Source of the DNA: Amborella trichopoda
Taxonomy: Eukaryota > Streptophyta > Magnoliopsida > Amborellales > Amborellaceae
Direction of reading: 5' to 3'
Assembly: GCF_000471905.2 (NCBI RefSeq)
Contig: NW_006499751.1
Span: 501,412-565,411 of the forward strand
Length of the DNA stretch: 64,000 nt
In this document: positions 24,320 through 35,593 of the stretch, in pieces
How positions within the stretch are numbered: the first letter of the stretch is position 1
Layout of the letters: each line of letters starts with the position of its first letter
Notes under the pieces: model-generated
Seen by the model: only the letters and a program-made list of their open reading frames with translations
The model's database searches: none
Told to the model about the DNA's origin: nothing
Position numbers and translations under genes: made by a program

Positions 24320-25163
24320 CTTTAAGTATACAAGTGGACCTACCCGATACGCCAGTGGGATTACATAGAGTCATCCAGTACGCCAGTGAGATATGATGGA
24401 CCTACTTGGTACGCCGATTGAGATTATATAAACTCATCCAGTACGCCAGTGAGTTATAAGTGAACCTACCCGGTACGCCGATAGGGACCATATAGACTCA
24501 TCCGAAATGCTGATGAAATATGAGTAGACCTTCCTAGTGTGTTGGTAGGGAATATGTGGATTCATCCGGTATGTCGGTGAGATACGAGTGGACCTACCTG
24601 GTACGTTGGTAAGGATTATGTGGACCCATCCAAGACGCTGATGGGAAATAGGTGACCTACTTGGGATGCTGGAAGGGTATTTGTGAAATCTTTTGGATTA
24701 TGTTAAACTGTGTATTTCTATTAAAGACTATACACAGTTCTCCATATATGCTCTTTCTCATATTGTTCCAATATGCATTCCTTAGAAAATATCTACATTT
24801 TTCCAACCATGATTTCTAAGGATTATGATGGTCACTTACTGAGCAGCCAAACTCATCAAACTATTGTGAATTCTTTTCAAAATAATTGCAGCCTTATTGT
24901 TCGAATGTACAACAAGAGTAGCTTTAAAGAAGTTTGTAGTCACAGTTAAATTCGCCTTTATAGCTTTTGTTTTATCAAAATTGTGAGTAGACTTTCATGT
25001 TATTATAAGTTGTGAGTAGACCTTGTACAAGTTTGAAAATTCCTGACTCGAAAATCAGTTATGTGCAATATATAATAGAAATTCCGAGTATGTTCTATTT
25101 ATACATTAAGAATAGACTATCACACTTCCGGAATAATAGTATTATAATACTTGGGGTGTGACA
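24320..25163 (-). repeat. LTR-like arm, right member of an inverted pair
   Basis: On the minus strand it begins TGTCACACCCCAAG at 25163, exactly where the coding sequence of the neighbouring copia is cut. It carries TTCCGGAAGTGTGATAG, then the segment shared with the left arm, then the 63-bp array. A TGTCACACCCC start is familiar to me from plant LTRs; that part is established-family recall, not a search. The abrupt join at 25163/25164 supports insertion into the copia element. Confidence 0.6.
24336..24690. repeat. Tandem array, about 5.5 copies of a 63-bp unit
   Basis: Each unit contains GGACCTACC, a GTACGCCGGTG-type word, about 15 A/T-rich bases, then ACTCATCCGGTACGCCAGTG and an AGATATGAGT linker. 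So every unit has two 30-bp half-units, one with CCTACC and one with CATCC. Copies have diverged by point changes. The same array is present in about two copies in the opposite arm at 23525-23640. Confidence 0.85.
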
Positions 25164-25526
25164 TAAGTCCCCTTTATAATTTTTTAATAGCCTATCTTTC
25201 TTTAAACTCTTCATTCTCTTATGGTTTTTATGGCCTAATCTCATATGCCATAAGTAAGCATCATTCTCACATTCATAGGATGAGACATAAGCAATTTGAT
25301 ACTTTATTTCAATTTCAAATAGACTATTCTTTAGCAAGTCAATCATAACAACTTCCCCACGAGTCTTAACTGTCACCTTATCAACAGCAAAAATGGTGAC
25401 ATAGCCGGCCCTAGCCAAATTTGGAAACGAAACCAAACACTTCCTCATCTTAAGAGCATAAAGCATTTGCTTTAAGACCATTACTCCATTTTTCAAATTT
25501 ATAACATAATCCCCAAAGCCTAACAT
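25164..25526 (-). pseudogene. GAG-pre-integrase domain, cut
   Basis: Reads QMLYALKMRKCLVSFPNLA and later YLWHMRLGHKNHKRM, the W.RLGH motif of the copia pre-integrase domain. It ends at KGDL, where the plus-strand relative at 30130 continues with integrase. The cut coincides with the LTR start at 25163. Confidence 0.85.
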
Positions 25527-25593
25527 CTCAGTCTTTTAATTTCCTCCCATGTACATGAATTGTTCACCAGAAGTCTACGAGTTGGAATATGCG

Positions 25594-26570
25594 TTATCCT
25601 TCCTTGGAGTTTGACACATGGGTTGTAGCACCAGAGTCAAAATACCAAGTAGCACCCTTGGGATCAGCTAGCATAGGTTCAAACACCACACGGGTATGCT
25701 CTCTATTCCCCCTGGCAATATTCTTTTTCTCTCCACAAAATCTAACTATGTGACCCACCTTACCGCATTTATAGCACTCTTTTATTTCTAGGCTCTCTAT
25801 TTTCCATCTCCCACTCTCCCCTTTTATTATTTTTATCTTTCTTATTGGTGTGACTGAAATTTCTTTTGCACATACCCTTCTTCTTAATACTATGCGCATT
25901 AGGCTTAAAGTTAGCCACAAGAAATGCATCATGGAGTGTGGGTGCATCACCCGTACTTTTACTCTCTTCCTTGGCCTTAAGGAGGATCATAAGCTCTTCT
26001 AACTTGGGAGCAGTCTCTCGAGCAGAGAGAGATGATACAAACACCTCCCAAAAAGTTGGGAAAGTGTTACTAGGACAGTGTTCAAAAGATGGCAAACTTG
26101 CATTGGTTCGGGAGGCTTCATGTTGATGGCTTCAAGCTCACGTATTAGAGCTCGAAACATGTGTATGTGCTCGGCAATCATAGCTCCTTCCACCATTATC
26201 AGATCATGATACTTCTTCAATACAAGGGTTTGCTTGACTAGAAAAGAATCAACAAATTCCTTCCCTAGCATTTCATGTATTGCTTTCGCAATCTTTAAGT
26301 TCTTGTATTCCGATGCATAGGAATCATGCATCAAAACAAGTAATATATGTTTGGCAAGCATATTCTTTCACTCCCATAGTGCATATTCATCTCTTACGTG
26401 CTGCCTTTTATAAGCATCTCCTCTTGGAAATGTAGAGGGTCTTTGGTAAATATATCGTGGAGTTTTTCCTTGTAAAGGATATATCCCACTTTATGCTTCC
26501 AAGACGTGTAGTTCATCAAATCGAATCTTTCTAATTTCAAGAGCTTGGCCATAAAACTCCTTGCAGCCAT
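25594..26570 (-). pseudogene. Copia gag with zinc knuckle and protease start
   Basis: The ATG at 26570 opens a gag frame (MAARSFMAKLLKLERFD, YTSWKHKV). A stop near 26391 and frame shifts break it. 26361-25999 gives the capsid-like helical region. Near 25785 lies CYKCGKVGHIVRFC, a CCHC zinc knuckle that packages element RNA. Near 25645 lies WYFDSGATTHV with an intact D-S-G protease triad. Intact catalytic motifs within a broken frame suggest relatively recent decay. Confidence 0.88.
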
Positions 26571-26630
26571 GACTATTGAATCAAATTACAGCAAGATAAA
26601 TAAAATAAAAATAAAAATGACAACTAGCAG

Positions 26631-26647
26631 TCCTAGCTCTGATATCA
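26631..26647 (-). other. Primer-binding site
   Basis: Minus strand reads TGATATCAGAGCTAGGA, one base away from the usual TGGTATCAGAGC start. It is separated by one base from the LTR end at 26649. Confidence 0.85.
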
Positions 26648-26648
26648 A

Positions 26649-28422
26649 TGAAAGATGGACTATGTGATCGGTAAATCAAAACCAATTAAAATTTTTCTAT
26701 CATTTCTTATGTATTGCCACCCAAATCATTCACAATTGTCCAAGTACAATATATAAATCAAATAAAATGTCAAAGACTCCCATTTGCTTGCCGTTAAAAC
26801 AAAATTACATTCATGATATAAATCTGAAAATTACATAAAAGATGCAATTGAATCAAAAGAGCATAAATCAAAAAATTACCGCATACCTTGCCTCAAGTTA
26901 CCCCCAAGAACTTAGCACAACCCATTCCAGGTCTCCTCCGATGGCGCACGGGATCTAGGTCAACTTGAGCAACCTAAGCAAAACTAGCGCAGAGCAAGAC
27001 ATGGGATAAACTAGACTAAGGCTCAACACATGAGCACGTGGCAAAACTAGAAGGCTAGGGTATTGTGGCTTGGGCGTGCCACCTCTTAGGATTTCTTGTT
27101 CTTCCTAAACATTAATTTACAGAGAGAGATTAGATAGGGGCATGCCACCCCTTAGGCTCAGAGCAACAGAGATTGAGATATCAAGTGTGTAGAGAATGAG
27201 CCCCCATAACTAGTTTATATAGAATAAAGGTTAGGGTCCTAGGGTTACAGTTTTTCCATCATTAAAAGACTTAATCTTGACCTTTGATCTTGAAGACCTG
27301 TGGGTGAAGAGATCTTATCCATTCATTCCTTAGATCAGCCATCATTATACCTCAGTTTCCATAACTCTACTCCCATCAAATATTGTGAAGAGTATAATAC
27401 TAAATCAATATCAAGTAATTCTTATACTTTCCTTCTTTCAAATCAATGAATATCTCCACACCACACTTGCCTAAACTTCTCAAGCCAACATGTGACTTAA
27501 TTACAAGAGGAGGTGGGGTGCCCACCCCATGGGTGGCCATGTAGGCCCCACATCCCACTAATTGGTGGGCCTAAAAAATTCCAATGGGCCCCCAAAATAT
27601 TAAAAGTAATTTTCAGATAATAAAATAAATTTTATGATATCATTAAATAATTTATTTTTCTCTCTGATCAAATTAAATAAAGATATTGATTTTTTTGTGT
27701 TTAAAAATCATATTTCAATAATATAAAATGCTCAGAGAGGTCCATGAATTTATTTTAATTGTCTAAAAAATATTTAAAACATATTAAAACATAGGCAAGA
27801 AAGATTTGATGGGAATTGGATCCATAGAGTTTGGATTACAACAAAAATACTGAGGACTCCATCATTTCTAGAGACTGCATCTTACTGCACCTTCTCAAAC
27901 TGATCCAATAGTTCCAATGACCCACAACCCTTGCAGGAATTCATGATTGGTCAATCAATAAATGTAAGAGACACGATCCTAGTTCAGTTTTACAAGGAGC
28001 CATCTCTTCTGCTCATGTACACGTCATATGCCCTTCTCCAAAAGGGCCACTTCTTGGATAGCTATCTAGTATACATGACGTACGATGGTGATGATGAGGA
28101 TTTAGGCTCTTATCCTCTCCTGCCATCCATCCCATATAGGGGTCTCATTGAGTCCCCTGATCAAACTATTCTGGGCACAACTCCGACCTCATCAAGAGAT
28201 AACCCTACATCGAACCCCTTATCGGTTGTGCTCACACAATGCCAATGACTACGATTTTAAACATCACCGTTAAGTCATAGCCAATCAAAGCTCAGAAGAA
28301 CCTTGGCACTAGTCGTTCCTCATAGTCCAAAGTAAACCATACTCCTACTAGAGCCAACATTTCATGTTTTTAGTACATGCTCCCATAAAGCCTTTAAATG
28401 GCCATAAAATCCAACCCTGTAA
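26649..28422 (-). repeat. 5' LTR of the minus-strand copia
   Basis: Ends AGTCCATCTTTCA at 26649 next to the primer site. Its start, at about 28422, aligns with the family start TGTTGGGG at 32555 but seems mutated (TACAGGG). Internal blocks, such as the GGATCCAATTCCCATCAAAT segment near 27790-27820, recur in inverted order at 28590-28620. Confidence 0.82.
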
Positions 28423-28429
28423 TCCATGG

Positions 28430-29640
28430 ACTATGATCGTCTCCTTATTTATTGGTTGACTTTGATAGTCCACTCATGAACAGCTACAAAGGGCTGTGGG
28501 TCATGGGAACTATTAGGCCAGTTTGAGAAGGTAATTTGAGATACGATCTTTAGAAAGGATGGAGTCCTCAATATATACATTGTAATCCAAACTCTATGGA
28601 TCCAATTCCCATCAAATCTTTTTGGATATGTTGAAATATGTTTTAATTATTTTTCAGATAATTAAAATGAAAGTTTAGAGCTCTCTGGGTATTTTATTTT
28701 ATTGAAAAATGACTTTTAAATAAGAAAATCAATTTTCTGATTTTATTTTAATCAGAGAGAAAAATAAAATATTTGATGACATCATAAAATTTATTCTCTT
28801 ATCTGTAAATTATATTTTATATATTGGGGGGCCATTGGGATTTATTGGCCCCACCAATTAATGGGGCGTAAGGCCCACATAGCCACCCAAAGGGTGTCGC
28901 GCCCCAACTCCTAATTTTCTCACATTCATATTTTGTGCCTTGTGTCATAAAGCATGCAATTGAATGGAACCTTATAGGCTAGAGTTGTACAAATTTTGAT
29001 TGATTTCAAAAAAGGAAAGTGTAAGAGATTTGATTTACCATTTTCTCTACATAATATTTGGTAGGAACAGAGTTAAACATACTGAGGGATAACGGTTCCA
29101 CTTTATTCCTTTTAAGCATGATGTTTGAGCTAAGGAATGAACGGATGAGATCTTTTCACTCCATAGGTCTCCATAATCAAAGGTCAAGATTAAGTCTCAT
29201 AATGATGGCAAAACCCTAACCCTAAAAACCCTAGCCTTTGCGTTATATATACTAGCTATTGGGGGGGGGGAGAAGGGGGGGGGCGGCTTTTCTCTAAACT
29301 TCTTACCTCTGACTTTCTCCCTCTCTAAGCCAAAGGGGTGGCATAACCCTCTCTGATCTCTCCCTTTCTTCCCTCTTTAAAATTAGGGTTTAAGAAAGAA
29401 AAATAAACCCTAAGGGGTGGCACGCCGAAGCCACGAAGCCTAGCCATAGGTCTTGACCTTGTGCTCATGTGTTGAGCCTTGGTCTAGATTATCTCATGTT
29501 ATGCTATCTGCTAGTTTTGTCTAGGCTTCCTAAATTATAAGACAAGTTTGGACCTAAATCCCATGTGCCTTTGGAGGAGACAAGGCATGGTTTGTGCTAA
29601 GTCCTTGGCGGTAACCTGAGGTAAAGTATGCAATAATTTC
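28430..29640 (+). repeat. 5' LTR, truncated at both ends
   Basis: Aligns with 32818-33700 and then 35599-35825 of the 3' LTR. It contains a TATATATACTAG motif near 29250 and an uninterrupted G tract at 29261-29283. It stops at GCAATAATTTC, about 210 bases before the normal LTR end, where pol sequence begins. Confidence 0.82.
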
Positions 29641-30430
29641 TGGCTGATCCCAAAGGTGTTACTTGGTGTTTTGACTCGGGTGCTACAGCCCATGTGTCAA
29701 ACTCCAAGGAAGGATACCGCAATTTCCAACCCTTGGACCCTTGTAAGAAATTCATATACATGGGTATCAAAAAACTAATATTTTGGAATTTGGGGACTAT
29801 GTTATGAATCTGAAAAATCGAGGTGTAATGGTCCAAAAGCAAAAACTATATGCTCCAGAGATGAGGAAGTGTTTGGTTTCGGTTCCAAAATTAGCTAAGG
29901 CCGGTTATGTCACCATTTTTGTTGCTGAAAAGGTGACGGTTAAAACTCATGGGGAAGTCATTATGATCGGCATGCTAAAGGATGGTCTATTTGAAATTGC
30001 AACAAAGAATCAAGTTGCTTGTCTCGTCCTCTGAAAATGAAAATGATACTTACTTGTGGCACATGAGATTTGGCACATAAAGCATAAAAGAATGGAGAGA
30101 TTAAATAGAGATGATTTACTTGAAAATTATAAGGGCGACTTATCCAAAGTATGCGAATCACGTGTGCAAGGAAAATTGATAAAGAAACCCTTTATAAAAG
30201 CTCAAAGAGCCACTGACATTTTAGAACTCAACCACAGTGTTATTTACGGTCCCATAAATGTGGTAACCAAAAGCCACAAGAAATATTTCACCCCTTTCAT
30301 AGATGACTACTCACGATATGGCTACATTTATTTGCTACATTTCAAATCCGAAGCCCTAAACTGTTTTAAGGAATATAAAGCCAAGGTAGAAAACCAAATC
30401 AACAAGAAAAGTTCTAAGAACCGATAGAGG
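29641..30430 (+). pseudogene. Protease remnant, pre-integrase and integrase N-part
   Basis: Starts with CTGATCCCAAAGG and a DSGATAHVSN-type protease site (D-S-G kept). It then runs through the pre-integrase region with YVTIFVAEKVTVKT and HMRFGHIKHKRM, and the integrase core start PFIDDYSRYGYIYL with its first catalytic aspartate. A stop follows SSKNR at about 30427. Compared with the minus-strand relative, the same frame continues beyond KGDL. Confidence 0.85.
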
Positions 30431-30890
30431 CGGTGCGTATTCTTCACAACTCTTTAGAGAAATGTGCATAGAGCATGGAATAATTCATCAATTTACAATG
30501 CCTTTTACACCATAACAAAATGGTGTAGCTAAGAGACGGAATAGGACCTTGGTAGAGATAATGCGGAGTATGATGGGACATGCAAAGCTCTTCCTAGAAT
30601 TTTGGGGAGAAAGAGTATTTACAATGATATATATCATCAACTGCTCTCCCACTAAGGCAGCCCGACTTACTCCACACAAAATATTCACTGGTAGATCTCC
30701 ATCCCTTGACCATTTAAGGGAGGGGATGCTCAGTCTATGTTCTCATCCCATACCAAAACCGAACACCGTAAAGTGCATAATTATAAGATACCCAGAACAT
30801 GGTAAGGGCTATCATTTCTTCAACTTAGAAAATGGGGCAGTCCTAGAGAGTAAGGATGCCCATTTCTTTGCTTTTTTTTAAGATTGTTAA
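30431..30890 (+). pseudogene. Integrase C-part
   Basis: After a frame change the sequence reads ...NGVAKRRNRTLVEIMRSMM, the conserved NGV.ER.NRTL.E.AR.M segment of copia integrase. FW.E...T..YI.N..P and HKIFTGRSPSLDHL follow. It would join element DNA to the chromosome; the frames are not continuous here. Confidence 0.85.
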
Positions 30891-30934
30891 CTATAGGATG
30901 CCCATTTCTACGAGGATGAGTTTCTCAAAGCAAA

Positions 30935-31960
30935 GTGCAATACGAGAAAGTCGATTCTTTTGAGACGCCTAGTGACTGGGTTCAGACTCGAGAACCTGAA
31001 CCACAAACCCTTGAAGAAGCAACCGAATTAAAACACCACCTGAATTTTTCACTTACCAGGAGGAACACTATGAGAGAATTGGGGATGAATCTGATAATGC
31101 GCCTAAAACCTATAAAGAAGCCTTCTCTAGTCTCGAGAAAAACCAATGGGAAAATGCCAAGAAATACAAAGCTAGACTTGTAGCCAAAAGGTTCACCCAA
31201 AAAGAAGTGGTAGACTACAATGAAACATTTTCTCCAGTTGCTAAATTTCCATCCATTAAGTTCTTGATTGCCATAGCAGCCCATTTTGACTTTGGCCTCC
31301 ACCAAATGGATGTAAAGACAGCCTTTCTAAATAGGGAGCTTGAAGAGGAAATTTATATGAAACAACCTGAGGACTTCATAGCAAAAAGAAAAGAGGACTT
31401 GGTTTGTAGACTTAGAAAATCCCTTTACGGCCTTAAGCAAGCTTCGCGACAGTGGAACATAAAATTCCAAAAGACCTTTATCTCTAGTCAAGAGGATTAC
31501 TGCATTTATGTCAAGGCAAGTCGGAGTGATGTGGTGTTTCTCATTGTATGTGGATGATATGTTGACTGTTAGTAACTCGATGGCTCTAGTAAAGGAAACT
31601 AAAGATTTGCTTTCGCAACACTTTGATATGAAAGACTTAGAGGAAGCATCATATGTGTTGGGCATAAAGATAATAAGAACCAAGCAAAATAGGACCATTC
31701 AACTTTCCCAAGCAACGTATTGCAAAAGGGTGTTTGAAAATTTTGAAATAGACGAATGTAAGCCCATATCTACCCCTATAGACAAGAAGACCAAGTTAAG
31801 CCTGCAAATGTGCCCGAGTGATAAGGATGAGGTTGAGAGGAGAGACATGGAGAGAATGCTTTATTGCAACACAGCGGGGTCACTCATGTATGCCATGTCA
31901 GGTACAATGTCGGACCTGTCATTTCCCATGAGAGTGATTAGCCATTTTCAATGCTAACTT
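30935..31960 (+). pseudogene. Copia reverse transcriptase
   Basis: Ordered motifs: KARLVAKRFTQKEVVDYNETF, then QMDVKTAFLNRELEEEIYM, LRKSLYGLKQASRQW and LYVDDMLTVSNS. The YVDD catalytic box is intact at about 31545-31556, but it lies in a different frame from the upstream part, so one small indel near 31510-31557 breaks the protein. TAGSLMYAM follows at about 31880. Confidence 0.9.
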
Positions 31961-31963
31961 GGA

Positions 31964-32540
31964 TTGGAACATTGGAAAACGGTTAAGAGAGTACTCAGAT
32001 ATTGGAGAGGGACCACAGATTATGCGCTCACATGTGGAGGAGGGTCAAACATAGTCATACAGGGGTACTCAGATGCTGATTATCAAGGAAACCCTGATAA
32101 CATGAAATTGACATATGCTTATATCTTCATGCTAAGTGGTGGGGCAGTGTCTTGGAAGTCCAAGAGGCAGGTCGTGATAGCCTATCCACCATTGAATCCA
32201 AATATGTGGTGTGTAGTATCGCAACTAAGGAGGTTGTATGGAAAAAAAGGTTTTGCAATCAACTCATGTTCAACCTTTGAGTTGTTCGTGTGTGAATATC
32301 TTCTGCGACAACCAGTCTGGAGACCATGTGATGAAGGAGCAAAGATTTCACAAGAAATCCAAGCACATTATCACCACATCCGGAACGACTCCAACTCGGC
32401 GAGATAGAGGTCATGCATCCTACCACAGAAGCCATGCTTGCAAACCCTTTGACCAAGGGGTTGGTGGCGAATACGTTCGCCAAACATGTACATGGGAAGG
32501 GGCTGAGAAAGTGTCCGGAAGAGAGATTGCAAGGCCTTCA
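31964..32540 (+). pseudogene. Copia RNase H, C-terminal
   Basis: Contains LRYWRGTTDYALTC, GYSDADYQGNPDNMKLTYAY and GGAVSWKSKRQ, the standard copia RNase H blocks. A frame change follows. The sequence near 32430-32460 corresponds to the ANPLTKGL end, about 100 bases before the polypurine tract and 3' LTR. Confidence 0.87.
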
Positions 32541-32541
32541 A

Positions 32542-32554
32542 AAGAAGTGGGAGA
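32542..32554 (+). other. Polypurine tract
   Basis: AAGAAGTGGGAGA immediately precedes TGTTGGGG, the start of the 3' LTR, and fixes the LTR boundary. Confidence 0.82.
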
Positions 32555-33706
32555 TGTTGGGGTTATATGGCCATATAAAGGCCTTATGAGAGCATGTGCT
32601 AAAAGCATTATAGTGAAATGTTAGATCTAGTGGGAATGTGATCCACTTTGGACTATGAGGTACTGTTAGTGCTAAGACTCATCTGAGCTTTGACTAGCTG
32701 TGGCTCAAAGAGGACTCCCTGCAATACTGGACTGTGTTGGAAAGACCCATGGATCATAGTATTGGAATGGGGCTTGGACTTGACCTAAGGGAGTGAAATG
32801 TAAACCATGAACTAGGACCATGTCTCCTTCTATTGGTTGACTTTGATAGTCCAATCATGAACCCCTGCGAAGGGTTGTGGGTCAAGGAAACAATTGAACC
32901 CGTTTGAGAAGGTTCAGTGAGATACGGCCTCCAAAAAGGATCAAGTCCGCAATATATTTGTTGTAATCCTAACTCCATGGATCAATTCCCATTAGACCTC
33001 TCTAGAATTTTATTTTACTAAGAAATAACTTTTAAATAAAAAATTAATTTTTTAGTTTTATTTTAATCAAAGAAAAATAAAATGTTTGATGCATCATAAA
33101 ATTTATTTTAATACTTGTAAATTATACTTTATATATTGGGAGCCAATTGGGACTTATTGGGCCCACCAATTAGTGGGGAGTGGGGCCCACATGGCCACCC
33201 ATAAGGTGGGGCGCCCCACCTTATTTTCTCACCTTCCTATTTGTGCCTTGTGTCATTAAGCATGCAATTGAATGGAACCTTATAAGATAGAGTTGGTGTA
33301 GAGATTTTGATCGATTTCAAAAGGGAAAGTGTAAGAAATATATTAAATTTGATTTAATATTTTCTCTACATAATATTTGATACGAAAAGAGTTATGAAAA
33401 CTGAGGGATAATGGTTCCATCTCATTCATTTTAATCATAATGGCTTATCTAAGGAATGAATGGATGAGATCTCTTCACCCCACAAGTTTCCATTATCAAA
33501 GGTCAAGATTAAATCTCATAATGATGGAAAAACCCTAGCCTTTGTGTTATATATACCAGCTATCGGGGGCCTCTTTTCTGTATACTTCTTACCTCTGACT
33601 TTCTCTCTTTGAGCCAATGGGATAGCACAACCCTCTCTGATCTATCCCTTTTTTCTCTAAGATTAGGGTTCAAGAAAGAAAAATACACCCTAAGGGTGCC
33701 ACGTCC

Positions 33707-35593
33707 TATTGGGTTTTGTGGCCTTTAAAGGCCCAGAGAGCCTGTAAAAAAGATGAATAGTGGAATATGCACTTCAGTAGGAATGTGTGTGTTGACTGAC
33801 CAAAGTTGAGCAGTTTTAGCCCTAGTCATGTCTAAAACCCTTGGCCTTCCTTGAGCATGTGGTACAACCGAGAAGGGTTTGCAATGGGTCATCCCTTGTT
33901 GAAGTCGAAGAGATGCCCAAGGATCATGTTTGTAGGCCAAGAGAACAGTGTGGTCTCCTGTGAGCAGTTGTAAGCCTGTGAGAGCAACGGCCAAAGCCTC
34001 AACATACTTTCGCACGATATGTACATGACAACCGCATGGGAAGCAGCCCTTTCTAGAGGGACATGTGTACATGTGCATTGAGAGAGCTCCCTTTGTACTG
34101 TAATGACAAGTGCTAGATTTTCTCTTAAAGGGAGAATTGAAATCCATATTCTAGGATCATGGTTTTACTGTTTAATATCCAACTTTGACAAGCCAATCAT
34201 GAGCCCCTACAAAAAGACTGTGGGTCATGGGACTTTATTAGGACACTCCCCCTCTTATTTTAAACTTTATTAGTTTGAAATTTAAACTTCCTAAATCTAA
34301 AGATGGAAATCTAGTGAGATATGGTTTCTCAATATTGTGGGAATTCTATATAATTTTTATCAAGAAAATTTAAGTTTGATTTCAAATTCAAAAAGATAAA
34401 AGTTTAAATTTGATTGGATTTATTCAAAATAGGAGTGGATTGGGTCAAAGTCTAAAGAGATAAGGTTTCTAATCTTTCCACCCAAAATCATGATGGCTGA
34501 TTTTTTGGATGGATGGATGGCTCTGATTAATCTCTTACCCCACATATTTATTATTTTTCCTAAAAAGTTTAGTCTGAAATTAGATAAGGAAAATCCTATT
34601 CAAACTAGGAGATAAGTTTTTCTAGATTTTCTTCTATTTAAAAACCTAGTTTGAACCTTTTTGAGATCCAATCAGATCTTTTTTCTCTCTCCCAAAGAAC
34701 ATTCTCTCTCTCTCCCTCACACACCAAAAAGTGGAGATCTCTCTCTCTTTCACACACCAAATTGGATCTCTCTCTCCCCCTCACGCACCAAAAAGTGGGG
34801 ATCTCTCTCTCTGCGTCAATCCCTCTCTCTCCCCTTCACGCACCAAAAGGTGGGAGATCCCTCTCACGCCACCTTCTCTCTCCCCTTTCCTCCATGCACA
34901 AAGTAAAGAGAGACCTCTCTCTCACACATCTCTCTATCTTAATTTTTGAGCATCATGCCACCCTCTCTTCAGCCTAGAGAGTCACGCACTCTCCCCTCTC
35001 TCTTGTTTTATTTTGAGTAATTCATTTTTGAAGAAGAAGAAGCAGAGGTATTAAAACGAGGTTTGTTGTTTTGAAGAAAGAAGAGAAAAGCCTCGCCTAG
35101 AAAGATCAACTTCAAGATCATAGAGTTCCATAAACCCTATATTATTCTTGAGCTCTCTAAAACCCTAGAAGAAGAAGGATTGCCTATAAAGCTTCCTTAT
35201 CTTAAAATTTCCAGCAACATCTTAAGGAGCAAAAGTGCGTCATTGGTCAGGTAATCAGGTGTGGGTGTACCAAGTCCTGGTTGGATAACTTCAGGCATCT
35301 TCCAGTAAGTCTTTTCATTAGTTTTTATTTATTTATCAGTTTTATTTTTTATTTTTTTGTAAATATCCAAGAACTTATTTTGTATTAAGAATTGCAAAAA
35401 AAGTTAGTTTAAAGTTTCTGGATAATTTCTGTCTCTTGATAGTGAAAATAAAGATCCTAAGTTGTATTTAAGGCATTGTTTTAATTTTTCAGCAATATAT
35501 TTTGGCACATATAAGTAGAATTCAAGTAGTTCGAATAAAAATAATATAATTTTTTAATTTAATACCTTGAGTTCCACATAGCCACACCTTTCA
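33707..35593 (+). mobile_element. Solo LTR nested in the 3' LTR, 5-bp TSD with one mismatch
   Basis: 1887 bp. The left end TATTGGGTTTTGTGGCC aligns with TGTTGGGG..ATGGCC, the family start, so the terminal TG is now TA. The right end is CACACCTTTCA. Flanks are CGTCC (33702-33706) and CGCCC (35594-35598). Outside, the 3' LTR of the host element reads on without loss. Its second half matches the LTR copy at 540-1705. It has its own CT-rich leader with extra tandem units at 34690-34865. Confidence 0.88.
34690..34865 (+). repeat. CT-rich tandem units in the solo LTR leader
   Basis: About four units of roughly 40 bases. Each has a CTCTCTCTC run followed by CACGCACCAAAAAGTGGGGA or a close variant. 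The equivalent place in the LTR copy at 960-1020 has only one such segment, so the units expanded in this copy. Reading frames here (three, all plus) are translations of the repeat and are not genes. Confidence 0.82.

Larger units (their letters stand above)
25164..28422 (-). mobile_element. Copia element of the long-LTR family, 3' part lost
   Basis: A minus-strand element with 5' LTR 26649-28422 (about 1774 bp), primer site at 26631-26647, gag from the ATG at 26570, and protease and pre-integrase down to 25164, where another LTR interrupts it. It lies head to head with a plus-strand relative starting at about 28430. The order gag, zinc knuckle, protease, pre-integrase fits copia. Integrase core, RT, RNase H and 3' LTR are absent. 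Confidence 0.88.

Noticed and set aside
23157..25163. Foldback transposon as first explanation of the inverted repeat
   Set aside because: No TSD at the outer ends, and one end starts TGTCACACCCC exactly where a copia is cut, which fits an LTR better. Kept as an alternative only.
27931..28248. 105-residue plus-strand frame
   Set aside because: It lies antisense within the LTR 26649-28422 and matches no domain.
34651..34977. Three overlapping plus-strand frames rich in Ser, Leu and Pro
   Set aside because: All three are translations of the CT-rich tandem units in the solo LTR leader; the same repeat is open in every frame.
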